Part shown: positions 1 to 7,470 of the stretch, piece after piece
Layout: each line of letters begins with the position of its first letter
How positions within the stretch are numbered: the first letter of the stretch is position 1
NCBI RefSeq assembly: GCF_030272895.1
Contig: NZ_JALRNF010000034.1
Location: 12,713 to 76,712 of the forward strand
Direction: 5' to 3'
Length of the DNA: 64,000 nt
DNA from: Pseudomonas sp. BGr12
GTDB taxonomy: Bacteria; Pseudomonadota; Gammaproteobacteria; Pseudomonadales; Pseudomonadaceae
Position numbers and translations under genes: made by a program
The notes under the pieces: model-generated
Database searches by the model: none
Seen by the model: the letters and a program-made list of their open reading frames with translations, nothing else
Told to the model about the DNA's origin: nothing

Positions 1-1248
1 CCAGCCGGCGCGGCCTTCGAGCCCCAGCGGCAGCAGGCGGTTGGCCCAGAAGAACGCGGCCACGCCGATCAGCAGGCCGCTCATGCTGGCGATGTTCAGC
101 ACCTCCACCAGGCGCAGCTCGAACGGCTGGGTACCACTCTTGGCGTGCTTGAGCTGACGCTTGCCCAGCCACAGCACCAGGCCGGTGCCGATCACCGCGG
201 TGCCGGCCAGGCCGAAGAAGAAGTACAGCCAGCGCAGCCAGGGCCCGGCGAACACGCCCATGTGCAGGCCGTACATGCCACCGGAAATCACCACAGGAAC
301 GGCGTCGAGCTTGCTGCTGCCCTGCAGCGTGCCGTTGACGCCATCGAAGATCCAGCCACCACCGCGCTGGTAGGCGATGCGCTCGCCGGCATGACGGGTA
401 AAGCGCACGCGGGCGTTCTGGTCGCCGGGGTTCTGCACTTCGATCCAGCCCAGGCGCGTGCCCGGCGCCTGCTCCTGGACCTTCTGGTACAAGCTCGGCA
501 ATGGCAGCAGCGGCGCAGCGACGCCGGCGACCTTGACGTTTTCCGGGGTACCGAACAGGTCATTGAAAAAGCCGCGGCTGTTGTCGCCATAGCTGGCGAT
601 GATGCTCGCCGGCATGACCATGGACATGAAGATCACCAGGCTGCTGTAGCTGATCATCAGGTGGAACGGCAGCACCAGCACGCCGATGGCGTTATGGCCA
701 TCGAGCCAGGAGCGCTGGCCCTTGCCCGGGCGGAAGGTGAAGAACTCCTTGAAGATCTTCTTGTGGGTAATGATGCCGGTCACCAGCCCCAGCAGCATGA
801 TGAACGCGGCAAAGGTCGACAACCAGCGGCCCCAGGGATGCGGCATCTCCAGCTGGAAATGGAAACGATAGAAGAAGTTGCCGCCACGGGTCTCGCGGGG
901 CGCAAGCTCGGCCCCGGTGGCCGGGTCGAGGGTCTTGTCGATGAAATCGCGGCGCCCGGCATTGGCCGCACGCCAGCCGACACTCAGGCCCGGCTCGCGG
1001 GCATCGGGCAAGCGGATGAACCAGCTGCCGGCACCGGTGGCGTGTTCCTCAAGGTACGACTGGGCCAGGGCCAGGCTGGCCTCGGGGTCCAGCGCCCGCA
1101 CCGGCACCTCGGGCTGGGTCCAGTGACTGATCTCTTCCTTGAAATAGGACATCGTCCCGGTCAGGAAAATCGCGAACAGCAACCAGCCGAAAATCAGACC
1201 GGTCCAGGTGTGCAGCCAGGCCATGGCCTGGCGAAAGCCCTCTTTCAT
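1..1248 (-). CDS. PepSY-domain membrane protein (partial, C-terminus outside window)
   Basis: About 416 codons are visible; the gene runs off the left edge. It starts at the ATG at 1248, overlapping the stop of the upstream DUF3649 gene by ATGA. The N-terminus (MKEGFRQAMAWLHTWTGL) leads into a first membrane helix at about residues 10-30, typical of PepSY-associated transmembrane proteins (PiuB-like iron-regulated membrane proteins). Further hydrophobic segments follow around residues 140-160 and 185-210 and near the visible end. Members of this family sit beside siderophore receptors and are proposed to help ferric-siderophore reduction or uptake at the inner membrane. The same role is inferred here from the upstream TonB receptor and the Fur-like site at 1582-1600. 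Confidence 0.85.
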   Translation of the reverse strand, partial: MKEGFRQAMAWLHTWTGLIFGWLLFAIFLTGTMSYFKEEISHWTQPEVPVRALDPEASLALAQSYLEEHATGAGSWFIRLPDAREPGLSVGWRAANAGRRDFIDKTLDPATGAELAPRETRGGNFFYRFHFQLEMPHPWGRWLSTFAAFIMLLGLVTGIITHKKIFKEFFTFRPGKGQRSWLDGHNAIGVLVLPFHLMISYSSLVIFMSMVMPASIIASYGDNSRGFFNDLFGTPENVKVAGVAAPLLPLPSLYQKVQEQAPGTRLGWIEVQNPGDQNARVRFTRHAGERIAYQRGGGWIFDGVNGTLQGSSKLDAVPVVISGGMYGLHMGVFAGPWLRWLYFFFGLAGTAVIGTGLVLWLGKRQLKHAKSGTQPFELRLVEVLNIASMSGLLIGVAAFFWANRLLPLGLEGRAGW

Positions 1249-1559
1249 CAGTTTTTCATCCAGTAGGCCAGTCCATTGATCGCCCCCAGCACCAGGCTCG
1301 GCAGCAGTACACCCAGCCAGGCCTGCCAGGCGCTGCGGCTGGCGAAGCACCAGAGGAAGGCCACCAGGTAGAACAGGAACGACAGCATCATCCCGCTGAG
1401 TACCGCCTCGGCCTTGGGCATCGGTGCCAGCAGGGTGATGCAGACACTGGCCATGGCCGCCAGCAAGTAACCGCCAAACACAGCGGCCAGGCAGCGTGAC
1501 GTCACGGCCAATCGATAACTCAGGGGTAGCCCGGCGGCTTTGCTTTTCATGGCATCCAT
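1248..1559 (-). CDS. DUF3649 small membrane protein, iron-regulated cluster
   Basis: This 103-residue protein has three likely membrane helices (about residues 20-45, 52-75 and 80-100) and matches the DUF3649 family I recognise from Pseudomonas siderophore-receptor loci. The ATG at 1559 is used here; a second ATG three codons in (MKSKAAG) is an equally good start. Its stop overlaps the start of the PepSY gene, so the two are translationally coupled. Function is unknown. Position between a TonB receptor and a PepSY protein suggests an accessory role in iron-siderophore handling. Confidence 0.8.
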   Translation of the reverse strand: MDAMKSKAAGLPLSYRLAVTSRCLAAVFGGYLLAAMASVCITLLAPMPKAEAVLSGMMLSFLFYLVAFLWCFASRSAWQAWLGVLLPSLVLGAINGLAYWMKN

Positions 1560-1581
1560 TCCTGGTGAAGAATTCCTGATA

Positions 1582-1600
1582 CTAAATGATTTGTATTCTC
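1582..1600 (-). promoter_or_regulatory. Fur-box-like site upstream of DUF3649-PepSY pair
   Basis: Read on the minus strand, the 19-mer GAGAATACAAATCATTTAG matches 12 of 19 positions of the classical Fur consensus GATAATGATAATCATTATC. It lies 23 bases upstream of the DUF3649 start codon, in the short gap after the TonB receptor gene. It suggests that DUF3649 and PepSY can be transcribed from their own iron-repressed promoter. This is by-eye matching only. Confidence 0.5.
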
Positions 1601-1625
1601 ATAGGCAAAGCCGCCTGACGATCCA

Positions 1626-3593
1626 TCAGAACGAGAAGTCGACGCCCAGGGTGTAGCGACGTCCATCGAGCACGGTCTGGTAGTTCTCGTAGTCCACTTC
1701 CTTGTTGAACACGTTGTAGACACCGGCCAGCAGCTTGAGGTTTTTCGTCACCTTGTAGGTGCCGCCCAGGTCGACGAAGGTGTAGGACGGCGTACCGTCG
1801 GACATGGTGGTCCTGCCCAGGTAGTCGGAGGTCTTGCCGCGATAGTTGAGCCGCGCCCAAGTGCCCAGCTGGTCGGTGTTCTGCCAGTCCAGGGTGGCGT
1901 TGAACATATGCCGTGGCATCTGGTTCAGCGGTTTGCCCTTGAGCGGACCGCTCTTCTGCTCGGAGTCGGTGAACGTGTAGTTGGTGGCCAGCGACAGCCG
2001 CTGGGTCAGGTCCCAATCCAGGGTCGCCTCGATGCCGCGCATCTGCGCCTCGTCGACGTTGACCCGGTCGCTGATGAACTTGTACGAGGTACCGCCGATC
2101 TGGCACTGGCCCGAGGCCGTGCCGGTGCTGTCGGTACAGCGGCGTTGTTCAGTGATCTTGTCCTTGAAGTCGGTGTTGAACAGGGTGACGCCGGTGGAGA
2201 AGCCCTCCAGGCTGTCCCAGATGACCCCGATTTCCTGGCTCAGGCTCTCCTCCGGCTTGAGGCTGGAGTTGCCGACGATGATCGCCGGATCGCCACCGCC
2301 ACCGGTGATCTGTCCCCAGTCATCCACGGCCGCACGGATGTCCGGCGAGCGGTAGCCGCTGGATACGCCGCCCTTGACGGTCCAGTGCGCGGTCGGGTGG
2401 TAGACCCCGTACAAACGTGGCGACCAGTGGGTGCCGTAGTTCTCGTCGCGGTCCATGCGCAAGCCGCCGGTCAGGGCGAAGGTGTCGGTCAGGCGCCATT
2501 CGTCTTCGGCGAACAGGGCCCAGGACCAGCGCGTCAGCTGGTTCACGCTGGAGGCCGAGGCCAACTGGTTGCCCTCGTCGCTCAAATCTTCGTACTTGTA
2601 CTGGCCACCGAAGGTGGTGGTGTGCGAATCGCTGAAGAACGACACCTGGGAGTTGAGCACGGTGTTCTCCAGCTCCATGCGCCGGCCCGGATTCTCGATC
2701 TTCTCGCGCTGCAGATAGCTGTCGGTGGTGATGCTGTCCCAGCGGCCGGAATGGCTGATGGCGAAATTGGTGCGGTCGTAGTCGTTGTTGCTGTCGGAGG
2801 AGCGCGCCGAGCGGCCTACGTGGGCATTGCGCTCCTGCTCGGACTTGCCCGCTTCCAGGGTGATGTCGTTGTGCGCGTCAGGGGTGAAGGACAGTTTGGC
2901 CGTGCCGCTGTCGGTGCTCTGCTCGTTGAAGCCGTTGACGATATGGTCTTCATCGCGGCGTGAACGCTGGCCGTAGAGCTGCAGGCCGACCAGGTTCTCG
3001 ATCAGCGGCCCGGAGACGAAGGCGCTGGTGCTGTTGTAATCGCCCGAGTCGGAACGGTCCTGGAAGGTCGCTTCGCTGCGCACGCCGCCGTACCAGGTCG
3101 GGGTCACCTTGCGGGTGATGATGTTGATCACCCCGCCCATGGCATCGGAGCCATAGAGCGAAGACATCGGGCCACGGACCACTTCGATGCGCTCGATGGC
3201 TTCCAGCGGCGGCATCCAGCCCTGCTCGATACCGGCGCCATCACTGTTGGGGCGGGTCGCCCGGGAATCCTGGCGCTTGCCGTCGACCAGCATCAGGGTG
3301 TACTTGGAGGCCATGCCGCGGATGCTGATGTCGCTGGAACTGGCGCCACCGGTGACCACCACGCCGGGGACATCACGCAGGGCATCGGTCACGTCGCGGT
3401 AGGACTTGTTCTCGATCTGCTCGCGGGTAATCACCGAGATCGACGCCGGGGCGTCCTTGATCTGCTGGGAAAAGCCCGAGGCGGTGACCACCATGTTATC
3501 CAGCTCCAGCGGCTGGCTTTCAGCGCTGGCTTGGGCGGCATACAGCGAGCCTATGGTGAGTGCGAGGCAGGATCTGACGAAAAGCGGGGACAC
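1626..3593 (-). CDS. TonB-dependent siderophore receptor (FepA/CirA-like)
   Basis: Outer-membrane ferric-siderophore receptor of about 655 residues, close to CirA in length. A signal peptide (SCLALTIGSLYAAQASA) is followed by the TonB box region (DNMVVTASG), the plug domain (DVPGVVVTGGASSSDISIRG; ERIEVVRGPMSSLYGSDAMG) and a beta-barrel ending in the aromatic terminus VDFSF, as needed for outer-membrane assembly. The GTG at 3593 is chosen as start because GGAGAGG lies five bases upstream; an ATG further upstream at 3635 has no good ribosome site. The plug motif resembles catecholate receptors of the FepA/CirA branch, but the substrate cannot be read from sequence. It heads an iron cluster with DUF3649 and PepSY genes and has a Fur-like site in its promoter. 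Confidence 0.9.
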   Translation of the reverse strand: MSPLFVRSCLALTIGSLYAAQASAESQPLELDNMVVTASGFSQQIKDAPASISVITREQIENKSYRDVTDALRDVPGVVVTGGASSSDISIRGMASKYTLMLVDGKRQDSRATRPNSDGAGIEQGWMPPLEAIERIEVVRGPMSSLYGSDAMGGVINIITRKVTPTWYGGVRSEATFQDRSDSGDYNSTSAFVSGPLIENLVGLQLYGQRSRRDEDHIVNGFNEQSTDSGTAKLSFTPDAHNDITLEAGKSEQERNAHVGRSARSSDSNNDYDRTNFAISHSGRWDSITTDSYLQREKIENPGRRMELENTVLNSQVSFFSDSHTTTFGGQYKYEDLSDEGNQLASASSVNQLTRWSWALFAEDEWRLTDTFALTGGLRMDRDENYGTHWSPRLYGVYHPTAHWTVKGGVSSGYRSPDIRAAVDDWGQITGGGGDPAIIVGNSSLKPEESLSQEIGVIWDSLEGFSTGVTLFNTDFKDKITEQRRCTDSTGTASGQCQIGGTSYKFISDRVNVDEAQMRGIEATLDWDLTQRLSLATNYTFTDSEQKSGPLKGKPLNQMPRHMFNATLDWQNTDQLGTWARLNYRGKTSDYLGRTTMSDGTPSYTFVDLGGTYKVTKNLKLLAGVYNVFNKEVDYENYQTVLDGRRYTLGVDFSF

Positions 3594-3642
3594 GAGGACC
3601 TCTCCCTGAGAAATGTAAATTCTGGGTAAACCCAATCAGGGA

Positions 3643-3661
3643 GCGAATGCTATTTATTCGC
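3643..3661 (-). promoter_or_regulatory. Fur-box-like palindrome before the TonB receptor
   Basis: The 19-base sequence GCGAATGCTATTTATTCGC is an inverted repeat (GCGAAT, seven-base spacer, ATTCGC) that matches 12 of 19 positions of the Fur consensus. It sits 50 bases upstream of the receptor's GTG start in an AT-rich promoter region, where a repressor would cover the -10 area. Iron repression is the inference. Confidence 0.55.
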
Positions 3662-3772
3662 AAATGAGAGTAAAGGTTATTTACTTTTTTTACATTTTCC
3701 TCGGCACCTGCGACCGTCGAACCTCATACGGTATACCTGCAATCTTGGCCGCGTTCTGATCCAGCGCATGCA

Positions 3773-3799
3773 AAAGCCCGGCCCATGCCGGGCTTTTTG
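3773..3799 (+). terminator. Rho-independent terminator with no assigned transcript
   Basis: AAAAGCCCGGC and GCCGGGCTTTT form an 11-bp stem around a CCAT loop, ending in T residues on the plus strand. The sequence is nearly symmetric and could act in both directions. It lies between two divergent genes, so it must end either an unannotated short transcript from about 3660-3800 or readthrough from an antisense transcript. Confidence 0.65.
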
Positions 3800-3937
3800 C
3801 TACAGGATATTTTTCTTCATCAAGGGGTTGAAAAGTTTCGCCAAGTGCCTGACCTTGTAGTCAAGAGGCGATGAGTTCCATTGGCCGCAACGGCCCCATC
3901 GATTCTCTTGCGAGCTAGCTGAATAAGGGATTGAACT

Positions 3938-4345
3938 ATGCAAATCCAAGTCAATAGCGACAACCATATTCAAGGCAACATCCGGCTGAACGAATGGGTT
4001 CGCAGCACGGTAGAAAGCATGCTCGAACGCTACGAAGAAGACCTCACCCGCGTCGAGGTTCACCTTCGCGATGAAAATGGCGACAAGCCAGGCCCACACG
4101 ACAAACGCTGCCAGATGGAGGCACGCCCAAAAGGCCATCAACCGATTTCCGTAACCCACAAGTCAGCCTCGCTGGACCAGGCGGTCGACGGCGCTGCCCA
4201 GAAGCTCAACCATGCCCTGGAGCACTTCTACGGCAAACTGCGCAGCAAGCGCGCAGTCACTCAGCAAAGCGCCAGCACCGGCCCGGCCGACGGCCTGCTA
4301 CAGGAAGAATTCCTGGAGAACGAGCAAGCTCGCAGCATTAGCTGA
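3938..4345 (+). CDS. HPF/RaiA-family ribosome-associated protein
   Basis: A 135-residue protein with the sigma-54 modulation / ribosome hibernation fold of the HPF/RaiA family: an N-terminal beta strand (MQIQVNSDNHIQG), a helix (RLNEWVRSTVESMLERYEED), then a strand-helix unit (VEVHLRDENG... ARPKGHQPISV) and a second long helix containing DQAVDGAAQKLNHAL. It lacks the long C-terminal domain of long HPF and differs from the main rpoN-linked hpf, so it is a second, stand-alone family member. It probably binds ribosomes under stress or starvation. AAGGGA lies upstream of the ATG, and a strong terminator follows at 4365. Confidence 0.85.
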   Translation: MQIQVNSDNHIQGNIRLNEWVRSTVESMLERYEEDLTRVEVHLRDENGDKPGPHDKRCQMEARPKGHQPISVTHKSASLDQAVDGAAQKLNHALEHFYGKLRSKRAVTQQSASTGPADGLLQEEFLENEQARSIS

Positions 4346-4364
4346 ATGACATAACGCAGACGGT

Positions 4365-4394
4365 AAAAAGGCGAGCCTGGGGCTCGCCTTTTTT
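4365..4394. terminator. Bidirectional terminator between hpf-like gene and immunity gene
   Basis: AAAAAGGCGAGCC / GGCTCGCCTTTTT forms a 13-bp stem with a TGG loop, flanked by A and T runs. It serves the hpf-like gene (plus) and can also end the PAAR-immunity operon (minus), whose last stop is at 4413. Confidence 0.85.
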
Positions 4395-4412
4395 ATTGCT
4401 GTTTTCTGCGAG

Positions 4413-4811
4413 TCAACTTTTTGAAAGCTCGAGCAGTCCATACCCCAGCATCAGCCAGGTGAACGCGACTAGTACTGCCCATACCGAAGCAACAAGCCAG
4501 CGTTGAAGATAGGGGGGAAAATTACGCACATCATCAGCATCCAGCACACCTCGGCGAACATTGAACTGCGGGAACAGCAAAAAGGAACCCACGCCAATGA
4601 CCAGATTGAGCCGAGAAGTCAGAACGATCATCCCCGTTTTTAGTATTTGTTCACGCAGCCAGGCGCTGTTTGGCAATGCTGCAATCATGATATGGAAGTG
4701 TCGGCTGCAAGCGATGTAGTAACTCAAAGCGAGCCCCAGTAAACCCATCACAAAAGGGATCAATCCGAAGGCAATCGCAATACTCGGCGGCCAGGTGTTG
4801 ATATCAATCAC
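4413..4811 (-). CDS. Putative membrane immunity protein of the PAAR effector
   Basis: About 132 residues if it starts at the GTG at 4811, which overlaps the stop of the PAAR gene by eight bases; the frame stays open further upstream to 4877 but that would lie inside the PAAR coding region. Three or four hydrophobic segments are visible (SIAIAFGLIPFVMGLLGLAL; a second near residues 60-85; VASVWAVLVAFTWLMLGYGL). I do not recognise a named family. Location directly after a PAAR protein with a membrane-active-looking C-terminus, translational coupling to it, and lower GC than the flanks all fit a cognate immunity protein in the inner membrane. That role is inferred, not shown. Confidence 0.6.
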   Translation of the reverse strand: MIDINTWPPSIAIAFGLIPFVMGLLGLALSYYIACSRHFHIMIAALPNSAWLREQILKTGMIVLTSRLNLVIGVGSFLLFPQFNVRRGVLDADDVRNFPPYLQRWLVASVWAVLVAFTWLMLGYGLLELSKS

Positions 4812-6231
4812 TTTGCACCTCGTAGAGTACGTCTCCCAGCCACTCTCCAAATGATCCGACGCCGACTCCCCCGGCAAGTGATCCGCCTCCGACCATTACT
4901 ATTCCGCACACAGCACCACCCAATGGCCCTGTCATGGCTAGAACCGCGCCACAGGTGTAAGTAGCGGCAGCCTTACCTGCGAGAGCTCCAAAGGCACCTC
5001 CTCCAAGCCCTCCGGCGAAACTCCCTGCTTCAGTAAATCTAATCCTCTTGCACGCCTCAGTCTCCCCAGCACGGCAAACCTCCTGCACCTTGAGCGCCGA
5101 AGCACCACCCCCGAGCGCAACCCCGACGTATCCCCCGTACTTGAGGTACTGCGCCGTCTTCGCCACCTGATCAAGGTGCGTGGCATAGCCGGGAATTTGC
5201 CCGGGCGCACCAGCTCGGGTCCAGTGATGCACCAGACTCTTGGTCGAGATGCCCAGGTCACGACGCAGCACATCGTAACTTCCAAGATTCAACGCTTTGT
5301 TGAGGAATGAGCCTCTCAACTGCCCATCCAGTTGCCGGAGCACCTGCTGACGCGAAGCAAAGAACTCCGGACTATTCAAATTGCCGTGGGTGATGAACGA
5401 GCGTTGATACAGTTGTTCCACCGCGTGCAAGGTGCCTTCGACCTGGCGCAGCCCATGCGTCAGCATCGATTGGCCTACGCCCATCGACTCGCTCGCCCCA
5501 TCAAGCAACCCCGCAATCTCGCCCTGGTAACGGACCATGAAGTTGGCCTCTTCCTCGGTGAGCGGCGTCAGGACTTCACGGACCTGGGCGGCGGCGGCCA
5601 TCAGGTCGGCTTCTTCCCGGGTGCACGCCGTACCGTTGTTCGGATCGCCAATGACGAACAGCTCGCCGGCCTTGAAGCCCTGGGCAAAGGTCGGATTGAG
5701 CCGATGCAAGCGGGCCGACAGGTAACGGGTTTCACCACCCAACTGGGCCAGCACCTGCTGGCCGGACATGCTGCGCGGCACCACATAGAAGCCAGGTTCC
5801 AGTGTGCCCGGTGCAGCGGACATGGCTGGCGCTGCGTGGTTTGCGGGGGTGAAGCCGGAGCTTGAAGGCGTTGCTGCTGCCACCGGCGACCGGCTGGCGG
5901 GTTCGACGGTGCGGTTAGCGGGGGGGCTATCCGGCCCGATCCAGTCGCCCAGCGGCGCAATCAGTCGGTTGCTGCCGGGCGGGCAGCCGCAGGCCACCAG
6001 CATGCCGTCCACGGCCACCGGCAACCCGTGGAAGGTGAAGCGCGAGTCGCCTTCGGCAATTTTTCCGGACTGCCCGCATTTCGGGCACGCTGTGGTGACA
6101 TCGCCCTTGCGCAGGACGCCGCGACCACCATGGGCCGCTTGCGGCAGACTGCTGATGCAGGTGGCACCGGTGGTGGTCTTGTCGCCGTGTAGCCCTTCGC
6201 CCCGGCCGAACATGTTCGAACGCTTGCCCAT
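4804..6231 (-). CDS. PAAR-domain type VI secretion effector with glycine-zipper C-terminus
   Basis: A 475-residue modular protein. Residues 1-95 are a PAAR domain, the sharpened tip that caps VgrG on the type VI secretion spike (HGGRGVLRKGDVTTACPKCG, VDGMLVACGC). A Pro/Ala/Ser-rich linker (about 96-140) is followed by a LysM-like segment (about 145-197: FYVVPRSMSGQQVLAQLGG... LFVIGDP), a helical middle region, and a C-terminal 110 residues dense in Gly and small residues (GGGASALK; GGLGGGAFGALAGKAAA; GGGSLAGGVGVGSFGEWLG) that look like glycine zippers. Such zippers occur in membrane-inserting toxins, including the T6SS effector Tse4. The C-terminal third is visibly less GC-rich than the N-terminus, as in exchangeable toxin tips. 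No vgrG or hcp gene lies nearby, so it is an orphan effector. Confidence 0.75.
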   Translation of the reverse strand: MGKRSNMFGRGEGLHGDKTTTGATCISSLPQAAHGGRGVLRKGDVTTACPKCGQSGKIAEGDSRFTFHGLPVAVDGMLVACGCPPGSNRLIAPLGDWIGPDSPPANRTVEPASRSPVAAATPSSSGFTPANHAAPAMSAAPGTLEPGFYVVPRSMSGQQVLAQLGGETRYLSARLHRLNPTFAQGFKAGELFVIGDPNNGTACTREEADLMAAAAQVREVLTPLTEEEANFMVRYQGEIAGLLDGASESMGVGQSMLTHGLRQVEGTLHAVEQLYQRSFITHGNLNSPEFFASRQQVLRQLDGQLRGSFLNKALNLGSYDVLRRDLGISTKSLVHHWTRAGAPGQIPGYATHLDQVAKTAQYLKYGGYVGVALGGGASALKVQEVCRAGETEACKRIRFTEAGSFAGGLGGGAFGALAGKAAATYTCGAVLAMTGPLGGAVCGIVMVGGGSLAGGVGVGSFGEWLGDVLYEVQSD

Positions 6232-6234
6232 GCT

Positions 6235-6312
6235 TCAGCCCTCGACCATGAATGCAGGTTGCGGTGTCAGGGGAGTGGCAAGGTAGGTCGCAGGGTTGTC
6301 GTTCCTTGGCAT
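6235..6312 (-). CDS. Possible 25-residue leader ORF directly before the PAAR gene
   Basis: An ATG at 6312, preceded by AAGGAA nine bases upstream, opens a 25-codon frame (MPRNDNPATYLATPLTPQPA then FMVEG) that stops three bases before the PAAR start codon. The ribosome site is at least as good as that of the PAAR gene, and the tight spacing would allow translational coupling. It could be a small T6SS accessory peptide, a leader, or chance. I recognise no homologue. Confidence 0.35.
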   Translation of the reverse strand: MPRNDNPATYLATPLTPQPAFMVEG

Positions 6313-6364
6313 GAGCAGGTTCCTTGGGCAAATGGAGCCCGGAACCTAGCATGGGAAAAACGGC

Positions 6365-6381
6365 TTTTTACGCGGTAAAAA
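6365..6381. promoter_or_regulatory. Perfect 7-bp palindrome upstream of the effector gene
   Basis: TTTTTAC-GCG-GTAAAAA lies about 55 bases upstream of the leader ORF, in an AT-rich patch that is the likely effector promoter. Its symmetry and position fit an operator, but no cognate regulator is present in the window. Confidence 0.3.
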
Positions 6382-6427
6382 TCGAAACAGAAACGTCCTA
6401 CAAAATTCTCAGAACGCAACGCAATCC

Positions 6428-6505
6428 GTAGGAGCGGCGGTGCGACGACTCGACTTGTCCCGCGATGCGTCAGAACGATCGATCGCGGGGCAAGCCCGCT
6501 CCCAC
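6428..6505. repeat. Diverged REP doublet (REPIN)
   Basis: The right arm (ATCGCGGGGCAAGCCCGCTC) is the standard Pseudomonas REP. The left arm begins GTAGGAGCGG and ends GTCCCGCGAT, but its centre (CGGTGCGACGACTCGACTT) resembles the other REP class seen at 63807-63905. The doublet is therefore asymmetric, a hybrid of two REP types. Confidence 0.7.
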
Positions 6506-6626
6506 CGGCAGCGGCTACACCGTCAGGCAATCAAGACCGTTGCGCCGCCTGCCATTGAGCAGACCGCCTGAACCAACCCCGTGCACACCCGGTCAATCAC
6601 TACAGGTCTTTACCAGGTGAAGCACG

Positions 6627-6920
6627 ATGTTCAACCCTTTCGAACGGATCAACGACGCCTTCGCGCCACAGTACCGGGTCAATCTGAGTATCGAGCGGCT
6701 CGACGGCAGCATCATGCTGACGCTCTCCGACGAGCAGGGCGTGGTGGCCAAGCGCTTGATCAGCCCGGCCCAGCGCAATGACCCCAAGCGCCTGCAACGG
6801 GTGATCGACAGCGTGCAACTGGGCATCACCAGCGATCACGGCGACAACAGCCTGTCGGTGCTCGCCGGCAGGCGTCAGGCCGGGAAGGTCATTTGCCTTC
6901 CTCGATCTCCTTGCCACTAG
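6627..6920 (+). CDS. DUF3509 domain-containing protein
   Basis: A 97-residue Pseudomonas-specific small protein matching DUF3509: MFNPFERINDAFAPQYRVNL, then a beta-rich stretch (SIERLDGSIMLTLSDEQGVV), the conserved SPAQRNDPKRL segment and a helix (RVIDSVQLGI). Function is unknown. Its last ten codons run antisense into the 3' end of psiE, a 32-base convergent overlap. The terminal residues (VICLPRSPCH) are unlike the rest and may be acquired from the overlap. Confidence 0.75.
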   Translation: MFNPFERINDAFAPQYRVNLSIERLDGSIMLTLSDEQGVVAKRLISPAQRNDPKRLQRVIDSVQLGITSDHGDNSLSVLAGRRQAGKVICLPRSPCH

Positions 6921-7359
6921 CATCGATGGCCTTGGTCGAGGGGTATTGGTAGGAGGCGTAGCGCACCACCAGGATGGCGAAGGCCAGCAACAGGATGCCG
7001 CCACAGACATACAGCAGGCCCACATCCGGCGCCTTGTGGTGCGACACGTCGCCGATCAGCAGGCGGGTCAGCGCGGTGATCGCCACGTAGAGCAGGAAGC
7101 GGATGGGCATGTGGTTGGTCTTGAAGTAGATCCCCACCATGGCCCCGAGTTCGAGGTAGATGAACAGCAGCAGGATGTCATCGACGCTGACACCGCCCTT
7201 GCCGAGCATGTCGATGAAGGTCGCCACCGCCGCGTAGGCTGTGATCGCACCAATGCCGAACAGGGCCAGGTAGTGAAACGCTTCGACGCAGAGGTTGCCC
7301 AGCGAGTCGGCCGAGCCGTGCAGGCCCTTGCGCAGTTTGTCAGCCCAATTGTTGTTCAC
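6889..7359 (-). CDS. psiE: Phosphate-starvation-inducible membrane protein PsiE
   Basis: An inner-membrane protein of about 156 residues with four helices (FHYLALFGIGAITAYAAVAT; ILLLFIYLELGAMVGIYF; FLLYVAITALTRLLIG; GLLYVCGGILLLAFAILVV), matching PsiE in length and in the KTNHMPIRFLLY loop. The frame is open from an ATG at 7443, but GTG at 7359 (VNNNWADKLRKG) has AAGGAA eight bases upstream and gives the usual family length. PsiE is named from phosphate-starvation induction in E. coli; its biochemical role is not known. It overlaps the DUF3509 gene tail to tail by 32 bases. Confidence 0.85.
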   Translation of the reverse strand: MNNNWADKLRKGLHGSADSLGNLCVEAFHYLALFGIGAITAYAAVATFIDMLGKGGVSVDDILLLFIYLELGAMVGIYFKTNHMPIRFLLYVAITALTRLLIGDVSHHKAPDVGLLYVCGGILLLAFAILVVRYASYQYPSTKAIDASGKEIEEGK

Positions 7360-7470
7360 GATGACGGTTCCTTGATACGGCGGAAAGGATGATGCGGCAA
7401 GCACATGACGTTTTGTCTGCATGCAGTAAAAAGGCCAGGCCACCTGTTTGAGAAGGCGACCAAATGCCGC

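Larger units (their letters stand above)
3636..3937. other. Intergenic region between divergent receptor and hpf-like genes
   Basis: This 302-base gap holds the Fur-like palindrome (3643-3661), an AT-rich promoter block with T and A runs (about 3662-3700), and a strong hairpin with a T tail at 3773-3799. No open frame with a ribosome site was found. The hairpin is not explained by either flanking gene, because both are transcribed away from it. Confidence 0.6.
6313..6626. other. Intergenic region upstream of PAAR gene and DUF3509
   Basis: This gap holds the AT-rich promoter area of the PAAR operon with the palindrome at 6365-6381, and a diverged REP doublet at 6428-6505. The remaining 120 bases before the DUF3509 gene show no recognisable gene or site. 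Confidence 0.5.

Noticed and set aside
145..1266. Plus-strand 373-codon frame at the left edge
   Set aside because: Antisense to the PepSY protein, whose translation shows membrane helices and a family match.
3800..4159. 119-codon minus-strand frame with a hydrophobic start
   Set aside because: It lies antisense to the HPF/RaiA gene and has no ribosome site; the hydrophobic look comes from the complementary strand.
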